This document shows positions 34,801 through 48,340 of a DNA stretch of 64,000 nt, in pieces. Source of the DNA: Spongilla lacustris. Lineage: Eukaryota > Porifera > Demospongiae > Spongillida > Spongillidae. The notes under the pieces are model-generated. The model ran no database searches. It had not been told where the DNA came from and was given only the letters and a program-made list of their open reading frames with translations. Each line of letters starts with the position of its first letter. Positions within the stretch are counted from its first letter, which is position 1. A program made the position numbers and the translations under genes. The DNA is taken from contig OX442420.1 in the NCBI GenBank assembly GCA_949361645.1, forward strand, positions 4,075,882 through 4,139,881. The letters are read 5' to 3'.

Positions 34801-35784
34801 TGTACATGGGTCTTATTGTACATGTACATGTAAAATTATTAATATAACTTTCAGCTACTATAGGGGAGCAGTTGGAGCAGTGATTGTTTATGACATTACA
34901 AACATGGCCTCATTCCTGAATGTGGACATATGGATGAAGGAGCTAAGAGATTTATCTGGGCCTAGTACAGTTCTCCTTCTGGTAGGAAACAAGTGTGATT
35001 GTTCAAACAGGATCGTTTCAACTGAACAGGCTGTTGAGTTTGCAAGTAATTAGCTCGTATTCTGTCAACATTTTATGTGTACATTTAGCTACACAGTGCA
35101 GAGTTAAACATGTACATGTGCACTGAACTCTTTTGAGTGCTCTGTACTTTGCATTCTAATGAAAATTTATTTCAGAAAAAAACAATCTCTTATTCATCGA
35201 AACATCTGCTCGTGATGCTATCAATGTGAATGCAGCATTCCTTAAGATTGTGATGGGTAAGGTACTAAGTACTGTGTGCATATCAATGCAAACTACTTCA
35301 ACTGTTATTTTGTGTGTGCATATACTGAATAGGGAATGTTGCAAAGTGAAAAAGATATAATGCCATAATAACAATCTATGCAAAATGCTTGTAAAGAAGA
35401 GGCTACTGGCAGATCCCAAGGGTGTTTTTTTCCCCAAACTTGATTTATAATCCATACTCAATGACAAAGCATGTGTAACAGATGCATGGTGGAAGTCAAT
35501 ATGGAACTATAAATGTATTCCATACATATTCTCCAAAATATGCCGAAAACATCCACTTTATATACTCGTTGAAGCTGACAAATGTTTCAACATGTACATA
35601 TATACAGTTATAATGTTAGTGTGTACAAATATTATTTTCCTTTGACATAGAAATATACAAATTGATGACAACAGTGACCACTCATGCACCTTCAGTTGTA
35701 CAAGAAGACGTATACTCCAGTGCTGATCTCTTGCATCCATCATCCGAGTCCATTCCATCTCGGAAAAAATGCTGTTTAAAATGA
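31866..35784 (+). CDS. Rab11-like small GTPase
   Basis: Rab GTPases direct vesicle traffic; the Rab11 group acts on recycling endosomes. Seven exons join in phase: 31866-31881, 32938-32961, 33209-33370, 34415-34448, 34855-35045, 35176-35256 and 35651-35784, for 213 residues. All nucleotide-binding motifs are intact: GDSAVGKS (P-loop), TTIGVQF (switch I), [13 protein letters not shown] (split over two exons), GNKCD and [19 protein letters not shown] follows switch II as in Rab11. The C-terminus ends RKKCCLK, a di-Cys prenylation-type end. The 24-base second exon (DYDFVFK) was needed to join the start codon to the P-loop exon. Rab11 versus Rab25 or a sponge-specific paralogue cannot be settled here. 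Confidence 0.93.
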
Positions 35785-37660
35785 AAAACCATCGTTTATC
35801 TATGTGTATAGGCATGTAGAAATCCTTGTGCTGATTCTGCAGAAGTTGATATTGATAAAATACAAATACCTGTGTAATAGTGTGCAGTTTTCAATGTGGA
35901 AATGGAATGTGTATACATGTATGTGGACATAAACCTTTCTTATGTACATATGCATATATGTAGTCATGTGAAACTTTCACATACTGATGTTGCACAAGTT
36001 CAGATTGATTTAAAAAAACACCTTATATTTGCACCACATTGAGTTTGAAAGCAGTGATGTACAACATCGTACAAAATCATGACATAATGAGCATTAGACC
36101 CCTCTTTACACTTTATTAGATGCTTGCCAGGCTAAATAGTAATATGTGCAGTGCGTTGCTGCAGTATTGTTAATATGTGTATGGGTACTGTTTATGTGGC
36201 TACTGTACTGCCCCAGTGTGATAAGAGAAACTGTTAATGGAGGCTTAGGTATAGTGTACATGTAGCCTTGTGTCGATGTGACCTGTTTGGAAATTTGATT
36301 TGAAGTTAGAAGTGCAGTGTAACTATAGCCCATGCATTCAATGCAATGCAAGAATTGTCCAATGCAACAATCAAGTGATGTTTGTCTAAAATGTAGCAAT
36401 TCAGTTAAACCTGTGACTGACTGTCAGGTTTTCAATGTGTAAGAATCATTATAGCATTAAAAAATTGTTCCTGCTCCAATTCCTGGTTTCAGTTGTTTTG
36501 GAAAAAAATGTTCACAATTATTTAGTTGCTCATTCTAGAGAAGCATTCTTGGGCTTTGCACCTCAACCGCCATAAACTTTAGCATCTAATGGATTGCACA
36601 TCAAACCAAACTTCTGCCACTTTGTCTTGTATAGTAATGTAATAATATATGTACTGCAGGTATTGTGAAACATTGGTGTAATGATGCCTTGAACAAATCT
36701 GACCATTCTTGGCTAATAATAATGGTTATATATGCCTCACTTAAGCTTACACTGTTCATAGGGTTATTATACAGCCATTATCTATTACTATCAGCACACA
36801 TATCTGAATGAGTATTAGGTAATAATATCTTCCCCATGCTACAGGCACACTCATCTCTGCTTTTTACAATACATCCATCTTGTATACCGGGGGTATAATA
36901 TTATTTTTAAAAATATCCTTCCAGTGTCCTTTGCTTGCATATTACCTATGATAAAGCTGAAAGTAAACAGTTATTACAAGAATACATTTATATACCACTA
37001 GAGCATATAGTTCATAAATAGGACATCTTGTGGCATTTGCATGAGAGATTTTGCACTACCTACACACAATAATATAATGAACTTCATGATAGGTAGTGTG
37101 GATTTTTTTTCCTTGGTGCAGTAACAGTCTGTACTTTGTGCAAATCAAATCAGACACCCTTGATCACTCACAATGAAGGACTAAACCACTGGGTTTGCCA
37201 CTAGTGCAGTGCCTATAGACCTAAACAATATTTTCAAATCAATACATCTTTCCTTTGATACTAATGAGATGCGCTTACAATTTCTCATGTACTGTAAGTA
37301 CTCATCAAGCTACACTTTTTTCTGTGATTTTTTCCCCCCTGTCTACATTGCATTATCACAAATGCCTATGAAGATGACGATGATGATGATGACAACAATA
37401 AAATACAAAAGGTCAAACATTATGATACTATAATTATTCTTGTAATCATACCCATAGCCCTGTCATGCAAAAAATAATTATCTGACTGAACACACCTATA
37501 AACAAAGACAAAAAATGTTTGCATACCACATTACTTCACAGCAATAAATGTTAGGCTATGTTGCACATTAGTATTATATTTGCTTGCTGCAAGTTGTGAA
37601 GGGTCATAAGGATATGACTGGAGCTGCCTTGGAGTTCATCAATCGGCAAAAAGTTTAACA
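35785..37660. other. No supported gene
   Basis: Only short shadow ORFs and simple AT-rich sequence are seen. The 3' untranslated region of the Rab gene presumably lies at the start of this interval. Confidence 0.5.
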
Positions 37661-38049
37661 GAAGCACAAAAACCCAAGCAATAGTCCTTGATCTGCTAAA
37701 GGCTTTAAAAAAGTAACAGATCCTTTCCCTTTGATAGTGTATATAGCACCACAAAACACTGTAATCTGTTTAGCAACCTAACGATATAAATGGACAGCAG
37801 CTTTGTTAAAACAAATCACAACAAATGGTGATGCATGAATGTGCTGGTAAACACCTTAACTGGTGAATCATATTGACACCTACATTGGCACTTTCCGTAG
37901 AAACATGTTTCTTCTTGAGAAGCAAGAATGAAATGATGAGGTCTCTAGATTCTTGCAACTGAAGTTCATCTGATGAGATCTTTTGCAACACTGAATTGGA
38001 GCACCCAACACCATCCTGATCACCTAAACCATCCTGCTTGGGTCCCAAG
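37660..38049 (-). CDS. Possible exon pair of an unidentified gene
   Basis: The minus strand has an open stretch from 38049 to 37876, after an acceptor GGAATAG, that includes SSDELQLQESRDLIISFLLL and KKKHVSTESAN, ending at a GTAGGT donor. A second stretch starts after TTGCTAAACAG near 37757 and reads ITVFCGAIYTIKGKGSVTFL. The phase is compatible. I do not recognise the protein, and the second stretch reaches a stop soon after. These may be exons of a real gene or a decayed one. Confidence 0.3.
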
Positions 38050-39878
38050 CTATTCCTGTGCTAGAGCAACATTTATATCTTGAAACCTCTCATACATTTT
38101 CTGCCTTGCAGAATGGCAGATATGTCAAGCTTGTGTCTCAAATGGTTCCATTGAGGTGGACATGCACTACTAATGTTCATAGACAAAACAGCAAGAATGC
38201 TGCAAGCTTCATATGTGCAATGCAAGTCTACAGTTGCTTTAAATAATGTTGATGCTTTCTTTTGTGACCCAAACTTCTACTTTTAAAAGCAAAGCAGCAA
38301 CAGCTGTTCAGAACACAGGTTACATGAAAACATTACATGTAGTAAGATATTCTCTGCTGGTGTAAATCGAGCTAGACACTCTACTGTTATTCTTGTTGCA
38401 ACAGTACTAGTACCCTGTAGGTAAAATAGAACCCACCAATCAATGGTCCGTATATTCATTCAAATTGTTTGTTTGCATGCAATAGGTTATGTTCAGTTAG
38501 TACAGCATATTAGATCGATCATTACATCCATAAGCTGCAGCTGAAATAAAATAAATGCAGATGTTGAAGTGTTTCTATACAGTACAGAGGGTCACGAAAT
38601 TCTTCATTCTGCACCGAGAATAACTATTGATAATTCAGTATAGTGTAACCAGCCGTTATGTCAGAGTGTGAAGCAGCGAACTGGTGTCTATAAGGGTCAC
38701 ACATTAAATGGAGAAGTTGGCTAGAATTTGATGATGGTGCTCCTCTCATATGCATAGAGTTGGTATTTGTATTATTCCATTATTTTCATAGGCACTCTTT
38801 GATTTTTTTGCCTGTGCTTGTGTGTCATTAATTTGCGTTTAAAAATATTCAAATCAATAACTAAAAACTGGGCAATAGCTACATGTGTAAAATTACATGT
38901 ATATACTTGGTTATAGTATAGGGAAGTTGGTATATTGTATACACTGTAGGATCTGGATGTCATATGGGGATTTCCATGCTAGCCAGGACAAGAGGGTTGT
39001 ACTAACATCTCTACCACCACCATACAATTGATCAGTATTTTTAACCTATATTATTTCAAGGTAGTTGCAGAGCAAGACTTTTGTTTACCTTTTTCTTTTT
39101 GTATGTGTGGTATCATGGCGGCCTCAGAATTGGGAAAGATGTGTCTTTCTATTTCAAACCCCATTTGAAATAATTTTTTTACAAGTATGCAGAATGTATA
39201 TCTGGTTAACAGTGCTCTTATGATTTCATCGATACAAAATGTAGTATACTTATATTAAATTGTACAGTAGACTTTAAAATCAGACAAATTTTAATATCCA
39301 TGCCTGCATATCAGCAAAATCACAATTAACTGCGCTAACATGTTTTGTTGCACTGTGCAATGGAATGCTTCTAAATGATTTTGTCTGCAAAAGGTGTATA
39401 TTTATACTGATGTTGTTGACATCATATTAGCTGGGTAGTATTGCGAACTGCATTAGATAGCATATATGTAAGACATACATATTAGTGCATAAATATTCCC
39501 AACCTGATCTTCCTCAGTGGAGCAGAGATTTCCTAATATTGGTAAGTAATTTGTATGTATATGTTCTTATTTATGCTCTTACATTTATTGTCTCATCATT
39601 TTTTTGTTCTGGAATTGGAGGTGCAGTATCCTGTAACTGATTAAAAGCACTGCAGGTAATAATGCTCTAAACAGCTTTCTATACAAATACATTGCATCCT
39701 GCAGTTGCATTTTCATCTGCATGTATTCTTTCTGGAAATGTAGATGCAATATCCTGTGGAAAGGAAATGCTCAAAACTGATGACTTATACGGTACCTTTC
39801 AACTTGCAGGCTCTGGTTGAATACAAGTATGTTGTGATGTTTCCTAAGAGTAAGGCAAAGAATTGCTCATTTTATTAG

Positions 39879-40091
39879 TCAGACTATCCAGAAACTAACC
39901 ATTTTTCCAGCTTGAATGGTGTCCTGAACAACCAAAATATCATGTTCAATCAATGAAGCATTGACTACAAAGGCAGCATTCAATGTTGCATTGTGCATAA
40001 ATAATTGACTACCTTGGTTGCTGGCATATTTGGGCATAAATTCATTAGTTAAGGTTTGAACACATAGTGATGAATTCTTACTATCCGTCAA
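39879..40091 (-). CDS. Unidentified coding-like ORF
   Basis: The frame contains FMPKYASNQGSQLFMHNATL and FVVNASLIEHDILVVQDTIQ and reaches a GTTAGT donor-like site. No acceptor that keeps the frame open was found upstream, and no family is recognised. It lies just downstream of the EGF gene on the same strand but does not fit its last exon. Confidence 0.2.
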   Translation of the reverse strand: MTDSKNSSLCVQTLTNEFMPKYASNQGSQLFMHNATLNAAFVVNASLIEHDILVVQDTIQAGKMVSFWIV

Positions 40092-40159
40092 TCAAGTGAT
40101 CTTCACTAAGCTCTTGACACTGTAAATAAATACAAATGACTGCTTAGATATACATGTAG

Positions 40160-43100
40160 CTAAAATGATGGCAAACTCAACAAACAGTTCACATTTATGG
40201 TATCATTTGTAATGCCATCAATGCCATTTACTGATGTTACTTGGGTCTTCGACTTCGAATTAAAGACAGTGTTTTTGGTCCTCAATTTGTTTTGCAGACT
40301 GACTTATAGATGTAAAAAGCAATAAAAAAACATTAATGCTGTACACAGCTATATAAATCTACTCATACTAATCAATCTAAACTAGCATACCCCCAAAACT
40401 GATGCAGCCTTGCCTGCTGCACAGTAACAGATAGGCTTAGACAACGGTCCAAATATTATAAAACTTACGTTCTTGTAACCAAATTCATGCAGCTATAAAA
40501 TGTCTGAGTAATACAGTCATTTTGAAATTGAAGTCATCTTACAATCTGCCATTAGAATGAAAGCTTTCACTGTATGAATTGGTAGCCTAAATTTCCATTA
40601 AAGCTACATCTTATTCAACTGCATTACAATATTTAGTGTATCAAACATTTAAACACCCATAGCTATAGTGTACCTGGCATTTAAGCACCCATAGCTTAGG
40701 GTAATTTAAAAAAAACTCCATTATAAAAAAGAATACCTTTTTTTCGTCTTATTCTGCAGATTATTATCAAAACAAAAGAAATCACTATTAATAGAGCAAG
40801 AGCTGACAAAATGATTGGTAGTAATACTTTCATTTCTGGAAAAGAGTACAATAAATTGGACATTCTGCAATACAATAAATGTCTCTTACCTATAGCCTCA
40901 CAGTAGTAGCCTGTATAATCCCCTCTGCATTGACATATGGCAGCCAGGTGGATACTTTCATTCTTACCACACTTCTATTTGTTTGCAGATATCAGCTTCA
41001 CATTGTACGGTAATGCAGTGTATGCATACATACTTGGCATGTACCAGCATTCTGGCAAGGACATGGAAGGCACACATTTGCTACTTGTGTGCTGTTGCAC
41101 CATCCATCTATAGAAAAAAAGCACACAGGTGACTAAAACTGTGCATGTCAGTGTAGGCCTATTGATTATTCATATTTAAAAATAAAGAACCATCACCTAG
41201 GTAACTGTATTGTTGGTCTGTTAGCACATAGCTTTCACGGCAGTCACAGTAGAAGGAGCCAGGTTCATTTATGCAAATCTGGTCACATGGGCCCAATCCT
41301 TCATTGGTGCTGCATTCATCAATGTCTGTTGTTGAGATAGCGTTTAACACACTAAGTATTGACTGCTTATATCCAAACAATGGTTCTCACCACTGCAATT
41401 ATATCCATTGCCTTGCAGGGCATAGCCAGAGTTACATCTACAGTGGAATGAACCAACCGTGTTAATGCACTCGTGCTGGCATGGACCAAGGCCACCATAT
41501 GCTGTGCACTCATTGGTATCTATTGATCAGAAACATCATCAAAAATGTAGTACAGATAGATATGTCATCACCATTGCAATGATGGCTATCAGCTGCAAGA
41601 GTGTAACCAGGATAGCAGCCACAGTTATATGAGCCAGGTGTATTGGTACAGATTTGCTGACATGTGCCAAGTCCATTATTTGATGAACACTGATCGATAA
41701 CTATGGTTATTAACCATGTGGCAACAAAAATGAACTTGACACTGATCCACATGCATATACAGTAAGTTCATACCATTGCAGTAGTTTCCACTTTGAATAT
41801 AACCATTGTAACAGCTGCAGTAGAATGACCCAGGTGTGTTTGTACAGTTTTGCTGGCATGGACCCAGGCCACCATTGGATGAACATTCATTGACATCTAC
41901 ACTACTTATGAATTACGATAATACAGTCAAAAGTACATACATACCATTGCAGCTCAATCCATCAGCAGCAAGAGTATAACCAGAATTACAGGTACAATAA
42001 AATGATCCAACTGTATTTGTGCAGTATTGCTGACACAAACCACGACCACTGTTTCTTAAGCACTCATTGATGTCTGTTTTGATTATGATTGAAATGCAAT
42101 GCAAGATATGCATACTTACCATAGCAGCTCCCATTATCATCAAGAGCATAACCAGAGGCACACAAACACTGGTATGATCCATTTGTATTTATGCAGTATT
42201 GCTGACATAAATTTAGAAGACACTCATTGGTGTCTGATAAACAGTCTGAATTAGATATTATTTATCTATTGTGCTCATACCATTGCAGTATAATTGTCCA
42301 TTTGGGATATAGCCAGGGTAGCAGCTGCAGTAGAATGACCCCAGTGTGTTAGTGCAGATTTGCTGACATGGACCATGTCCATCATTGGGTGAGCATTCAT
42401 TGATATCTGTAATTAATAAAAAGTACACTGAATTGAATTATCAATGATACAAGAGGACTAGAGTTAGGATACAATGTGTTTACATGCACATATCATGTGC
42501 ATGAGGGCTATATACTTTCTTTAACTTAAAGCAATTACAATGTGTAAATTTTAATAATCACAAATATACACTGATAATTGTGCAATGAGCTTTTCATAAG
42601 GTAAAAATGATCATTGTATGAAAAAAGATTATTTAATAGCTTGCTGCGTTTAAAAATACACTTTTTGCCACTGAGCCTCATGTGGTAAATGGTATTACTT
42701 TGTACCATCCTCTCCATCGATACATCAATCTATATAAATATTTTTGCTGATCTAAGACAGTAGTAACCCATTCAACTGCAAGCAGATTAAATACTGGTTG
42801 TTGTTTAAAGAATCACTTTGAACATGCTCTTATTGTATTTTGGCGATACATAAAGGGTACATTGATACATGTACCTGCTCAAGCAAGATAATTACCAAGT
42901 ATGCATTCCTTGATAGACATTTATGTAGCTTACCAACACATGGTCCTCTCACAGTGGCCAGAACATATCCATCACAGCAGTTAAATGCACTCTGGAAATA
43001 GTACTGAGTACTGCAGAGATAATCATTAATTAATTTTGTAATGTAATAATTGTTGTTACAAACATCTAACCCATTAGAACTGCAATTGAAAGTTGATACT

Positions 43101-43263
43101 TCATTGTTGCAGATGCCGTTACTGCAATTCATATACGTAGTGAGTTAGGGAGAAAAAAGAAATGCACTTCATCTTCCTACCTTTGTGCTTGTATGAATGA
43201 CTGAGAAGCTGCAATCAGCAGAAGAATTGGTCCCAACATGTGCTTACTTCTGATTTGTGTCAT
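40160..43263 (-). CDS. Multi-EGF type I transmembrane protein
   Basis: Thirteen minus-strand exons assemble into 516 residues with consistent phases: 43263-43181, 43121-42934, 42406-42281, 42233-42120, 42073-41945, 41896-41774, 41700-41572, 41519-41391, 41325-41197, 41107-41034, 40974-40890, 40835-40737 and 40302-40160. Order: signal peptide ([17 protein letters not shown]), a Cys-rich N-terminal module, seven calcium-binding EGF domains (six with D-x-N/D-E-C, one with VIDQC), one further EGF (CPCQNAGTC ... [12 protein letters not shown]), a membrane segment ([20 protein letters not shown]) with a basic RIRRKK stop-transfer, and a tail of about 50 residues. Each cbEGF is a single phase 1-1 exon. 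It is probably a cell-surface adhesion or signalling receptor; no specific orthologue is recognised. Confidence 0.88.
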
Positions 43264-45690
43264 GCTTAGCCTGGTTAAATCTATAAACTAAAACATAACT
43301 TGGAAAAGTATACTGCATAGTTTGTGTACAATTTTATCATAATTGGGCAATTGCAAATTTGCAATTATTTAGAGACAAAGCAGAGGGTGTAAGAGGGGGA
43401 GGAGGTAGCATGTGACCAGCTTCAAATTTAGATTTCTTTCTACCAGAGCTTGTAGTATGTTGATACGTTTACATTAAGTACAACTCAACACTAGTATGTA
43501 CCGGTACAATTGAAGAAAAATAGAGGTGTGTTTATCATGCAAAGATTATTTTGGAGATAAAAAAGCAGGTCCAGGCTAATTATTTTCACAAACTTGGCCC
43601 CAGTTTAATTTACCGGTATTGGCCTATATACCGCGCGACCATAAAGATAGGCCTAATTTTATATGCATTTCACGTTTTTCAACCACTTTACCGTCTAAAA
43701 ATAAGCAAACCTGGCGAAGTTCAAGGGAGAAATTGCACTGTAAGTCGTACGGATACACAGACCAGCATTGTGAGGCGAAACGTAGAATATATTGGTGGTG
43801 GAGTAACGCAATTACCAACGACGTGCATGCATGTATAGAATTCGAGTAGTCCATATGTATCGCTTACTGGACAAAGCAACTAATATAAGCTACTTGCAAA
43901 ATGAAATACGACTGATGCAGACTCACTCACTGCGAGCTTTCAAATTTAAAAGAGACCTAAAACATTTAATAAGGTAATGTACATGCACGTATACTAGCTT
44001 ACTTTTTTCGTGTACTAAGCTTCGTGAGAGTCACTGAAAAGAGCACTGAACTTCACACGCACACGAAGCTAATCATTTAAATCGCCGCGATGACGTATTG
44101 CGAGTTCATGAGCTAAAGAAATTAGCCAGGGTGGCAAGGATTACAAAGTGAAATGAAAAGATACTATAGGGAGGATGGCTGCAAGCTTGAGTGTGATATC
44201 TAGAAATTATAGTCACATGCATTTGCCAAGCTGAAAAGAACGTGTCCATGTCAGAGAAGGAACTTTAGACCCAAGATCTACTAAGCTGCGGCCATTGATG
44301 AAGGCTAGTGATGTATAATAATAGTTATAGCCCAGACTACCTGTGAGAGAACCAGTGTATCCAATATTAATTTGTTGCAGGTTTTAGTCACCTTAATTCA
44401 CATTTCAAGGAAGCACACAAGTGTGACCATATAGCTTATACACTAAGAGGAGAAATCATGGCTAAATGTGCCATAGATTTGGAATGCAAACAGAAGTGAA
44501 TATTCTCAGTTACTATACCACCATACGACCATAACGGTAGTCTCAACCAAAGAAACAGCATACTCCCACCAACATATTTTGTTATACTACATCACCCCCT
44601 GTTGTCATGCACAGAACTGAGCTAGAACTGTGAGATGCTTGCAATACCTCTATGAATATATATTATTTTAAAAAAAAAACCTATACGTTCCGTATTGTCT
44701 TTCATCTATGGTATGAAGGAGTTCTTGCGAAGGCAGCTTGATACTGGGAGGTGTATTTACTAGCAAGATGTGAGACATTAGTTAGTGTTCATATATGATC
44801 GAATAGTGTATTGTGATGTGTGTTTCAAATTGTGTTGATTCCTTTAATAAAATACACAGTACCGGCGTGGTGAAAGTTTAATAGACCGTTTACATATAAT
44901 TATTACGCTAATAGTCTGTATAGAAGTTTACGCGCGAAAACTACTGGTACCGTACGCGCAACATGCCATGCGTGAAATGCACAGTAAGTATAAATATTTG
45001 TGCATTGTTGTTATGCTGTCGTGAGCTGGTTCAATTTTAAAACTACTAGCATTAGCATTACAGTGCACATGCACTTGTCCTTGTCCACCCGCGTACCCAG
45101 GTGTTTTTGCCTGCTCGACTTACACGGTTGACTTAAGTTCTGCTATAAGCAGTTTCCATGCTCTGGTGTTGTATGTAAATCTAAGAAATTTATGCAGCGT
45201 CCAGCTACAGATTGGCATTTCCCTCGAATAAATATATGGATGCCGTTTTCTAATAAAAGCGCTGGTGCGGGATTTTTAGAGCTTAATTGATTTCTAATGC
45301 AAGCACGTGCACAGGGAAAAACTGATATTATTAAGCTGATACAGGACGGCGGTGCAACTGTAATTTGTAGCGGAACTGACTAACTAAGTAAGTAAGCTTT
45401 GTGCTAGCTAAAGTAAGGGATACCCACAGAAAGGCAGTCATCATGCTGATACAAGTAGTGGCAATTGTTGGAAGACAATGACAAGTGTCTGCAACTACAA
45501 ATGCTTTGCTTAGCATGCATTTGTAAAATAGGGCTAGTCCAAGGGGCAACATGGTGACTTTTTGCAGGTATGGCAGCACAATTATGACGGATTATTACTG
45601 TACATGGCAGACACACTCCGCTGGTGTTAATGATAAGAATGAGAAGAGCCAAGGACCCAAAGTTTGCCCTAGGACATAAACACTACAGTA
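43264..45690. other. No supported gene
   Basis: Short ORFs on both strands look like chance frames. The first part may hold the promoter of the EGF gene. A purine-rich stretch at about 43376-43410 is the only compositional feature noted. Confidence 0.5.
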
Positions 45691-45699
45691 AATGAGCCA

Positions 45700-45850
45700 C
45701 CGGTATGGGAAGGAATACCCTTACAGTAATACCCTTACAGAGATACCACTTGTACAGAAATAATACCTGTACACCTACAGGGTTCAGGAATACTACCTTT
45801 ACCAATTGGCATGAATACCCATCCACGAATACCTGTATACTGGTTTACTT
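45700..45850. repeat. Degenerate GAATACCC/ACAG short repeats
   Basis: Variants of AATACCCTTACAG and GAATACC(T/C) recur roughly every 15-20 bases between 45712 and 45835. Confidence 0.55.
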
Positions 45851-46097
45851 GTTAGAAAGCATTGTATTAGTGTTTTTTAGATTTATTTAGTTATCATAAC
45901 ACTTATCTAAATTGATAATGTATTCCAATTCCGATCACCTCAAGTGTGGGCATTGCCAGATTTAAGATGGAGTATGATATACATGTAGGATGCTGCATCC
46001 ATGGGTATCATGAACATGGGCTGAATTTTAATAGCAGCAATATCTTATATATACATGTGATGTGAAAATAAACCAATACAGAACTTTCTATATTAAG

Positions 46098-46198
46098 AAG
46101 TAAATAAGAACATTCTCTATAACTTAGAATATTTAGGATTTGAAGGCATGGCACAAGGGTGAAATCGTAAAAAAATGTAATAGTCTTATATTTGTCGC
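46098..46198 (+). mobile_element. Half copy of the foldback element seen at 54179-54482
   Basis: The sequence AAGTAAATAAGAACATTCTC continues with GGATTTGAAGGCA, ACAAGGGT and AATAGTCTTATATTTG, matching one arm of the 54-kb foldback in order with gaps. The second arm is absent. Confidence 0.65.
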
Positions 46199-46286
46199 TC
46201 TCAAAGCATAGACCACCACAAGAAGTGTATAATAATCGAACACAGACTCAGTGCCACCCTGTTGCCTTGACGTTCTCCCTCAGTGC

Positions 46287-46314
46287 GGGGGGGGGGGGGG
46301 GGGGGAGGGGGGGG
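46287..46314. repeat. Poly-G tract
   Basis: Nineteen G, one A, then eight G. Confidence 0.95.
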
Positions 46315-47494
46315 TTAGGCATGACTTTGGTTTCTACACCTCAAAATATGGAGGGCATTAAGAAAACACGTATTTTAATTTTAATCTTTTATACTAAGAG
46401 TACAAAACACGGGTGTATACATGTACATAAGTATATACACCACCTATGACGGCATATAGCAGTAAATGATAAACTAGGGAATTAGGTATATGTGTACTAG
46501 TAATATACTGCCTTAATTTACATCTTTCATTCATTTAGGCATTAGTAAGAGCATAATTAATAAAAAATATTGCATTATGAAAGAAGCATAGAAGTTCAAG
46601 GGCAGTCATTTATACATTGTAAATGGTCCACCCATTGTAAACGAGTTTCTCTAGATCCTTGTTTCTCCTTCTACAGTGGAAACCATCACACTTGGACCAA
46701 TATTTTTTGGTACTTTTATTAATATCACTTGAATTTATTTCAATGATAATGAGCTGAAATGAAAATCTGACAACGTAGGTATAGTGTACAACTATTTTTC
46801 AATATATACTGAAAGTTTCAAAGCATCACATTACTATTTGCTTTTGTTATTAACACTTGTTGTGACCCCAGTATAAAAAAAAATGTAAGCAGAATTCCTC
46901 CTCCTGTAGGCAATAGATCTTCACCAAATTTAAAGAAGAAGCATTAATAACCTTTGGCCGCATCCGTTTTTAAGTCTGGTAAATGGTTACGGTTTTTTCG
47001 AGCTAGATGTGCGTTTTTAGCTCGTAAAAGCTTAGGGATGCCATTTCGTAGTATGCTCTCACTGAACGGATATACTTCGTTTCCGAATCGTCACGTGTGA
47101 GATCTATCACCAAAGAGTAATTTGGAGGCGATAAACCCTTCTTTGCCGTTAAAAAAGTGCTATCAAAGACCAATACCTGAAAACTTCCTCCATTTCCCTA
47201 TGATTTGCATTTAAAACGTCATCACTACATCAGTGTTACTATAAATATATATTTAAGATGTGACGTCTTCGTTATCGAGTCGCGCGCTTTGTTTCAGTTG
47301 AGTATGAATGCTAGTGGAGATTGCGTAAACGGTTCTTTTCAGAACCAACCTAATGATACTGCACCTGTCAGCCACTCACAATGAACTTCTGGTAAATCAG
47401 CAGCATCAATTTGGGCAGGCCTCAAGAGACAGCAAAGAGTGAGAGGTAACTCCCAAGCTGGAAACGACAGCGGTGGAATAAGCGGTCCCACACT

Positions 47495-47665
47495 ATGCAG
47501 ACAAAGTCAGCCAAGAGGACCCAATCAGCTATTGCAGAAGCTGCCACCAAGGAATTTGAAGCTCTGAGTGAGTTTCTGCCGGATCTTCCTGACATGCTAG
47601 CCTTGAGGATGTACTACCTTGAGCTGTCTGAAACGTATCATCCAGTGATACCCAAACAAAAGTAA
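47495..47665 (+). CDS. Possible first exon of the host transposon's protein
   Basis: The frame reads MQTKSAKRTQSAIAEAATKE and then FLPDLPDMLALRMYYLELSE, reaching a donor GTAAGC at 47662. It lies between the left inverted repeat and the nested retroelement, on the same strand as the transposase-like ORF at 51030-51842. Linking the two is an inference; no family is assigned. Confidence 0.35.
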   Translation: MQTKSAKRTQSAIAEAATKEFEALSEFLPDLPDMLALRMYYLELSETYHPVIPKQK

Positions 47666-48340
47666 GCAAAATGTTTTCAATTAGCCCAAGTGCAGTCAAG
47701 AGATGGGCCACAGCATGGGAAGATACAGCTCCCGCCTGTACCATGCAAGATGACCATTGATAAACATACATGTAGGTTACCGTCGATTGTCCACACTACC
47801 ACTACAACACATGCCACACATACACATAGTCTACACAGCAACATGGTTGTGGAAAAAAAACTCCTGCAGAAAAAACCCCATTGGGGAAAAAATCTTGCAG
47901 GGGAGAAAAACAACCAACAGAATAGCCTACAGATACTGCAATGACAGTCCAGCAACCAAGTTCCACATCATATTTCTTCTGAGATTATCTGCGCATCTGC
48001 GATGAAATAGCCTGCAAGACTGACAACTCACAACAATGCAAATTAAAACAACCAGTGGCGTGCACTAGTTCGGTGGACTGCTCTTTACTTCCCGCACCAG
48101 CCTTTTAAACCATCCATCACGTGGCACCCTGCCACTTCCACTCATCTGGCTCCACGCTACTGGCGGGAGCTAATTTCATGTAATTCAAACGACATGAAAT
48201 GGTATCTCCCGCCTGTACCATGCAAGATGACCATTGACAAACATAGGTTACCATCGATTGTGCATACCACTACTACAACACATATGCCACACATACACAC
48301 AGCAACTACATTACTACAAAGGAGGCGGTCAGGTAGGTAA

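Noticed and set aside
38640..38760. Third GST gene copy
   Set aside because: Only a short scrap resembling the 3' flank of the GST duplication is present; no exon follows.
43551..43854. Overlapping ORFs on both strands near 43.6-43.8 kb
   Set aside because: No family motif, no splice context, and three frames are open at once.
47690..48005. Plus-strand ORFs across 47.7-48.0 kb
   Set aside because: They overlap the B2 repeat of the Ngaro-like element and have no conserved counterpart in B1.
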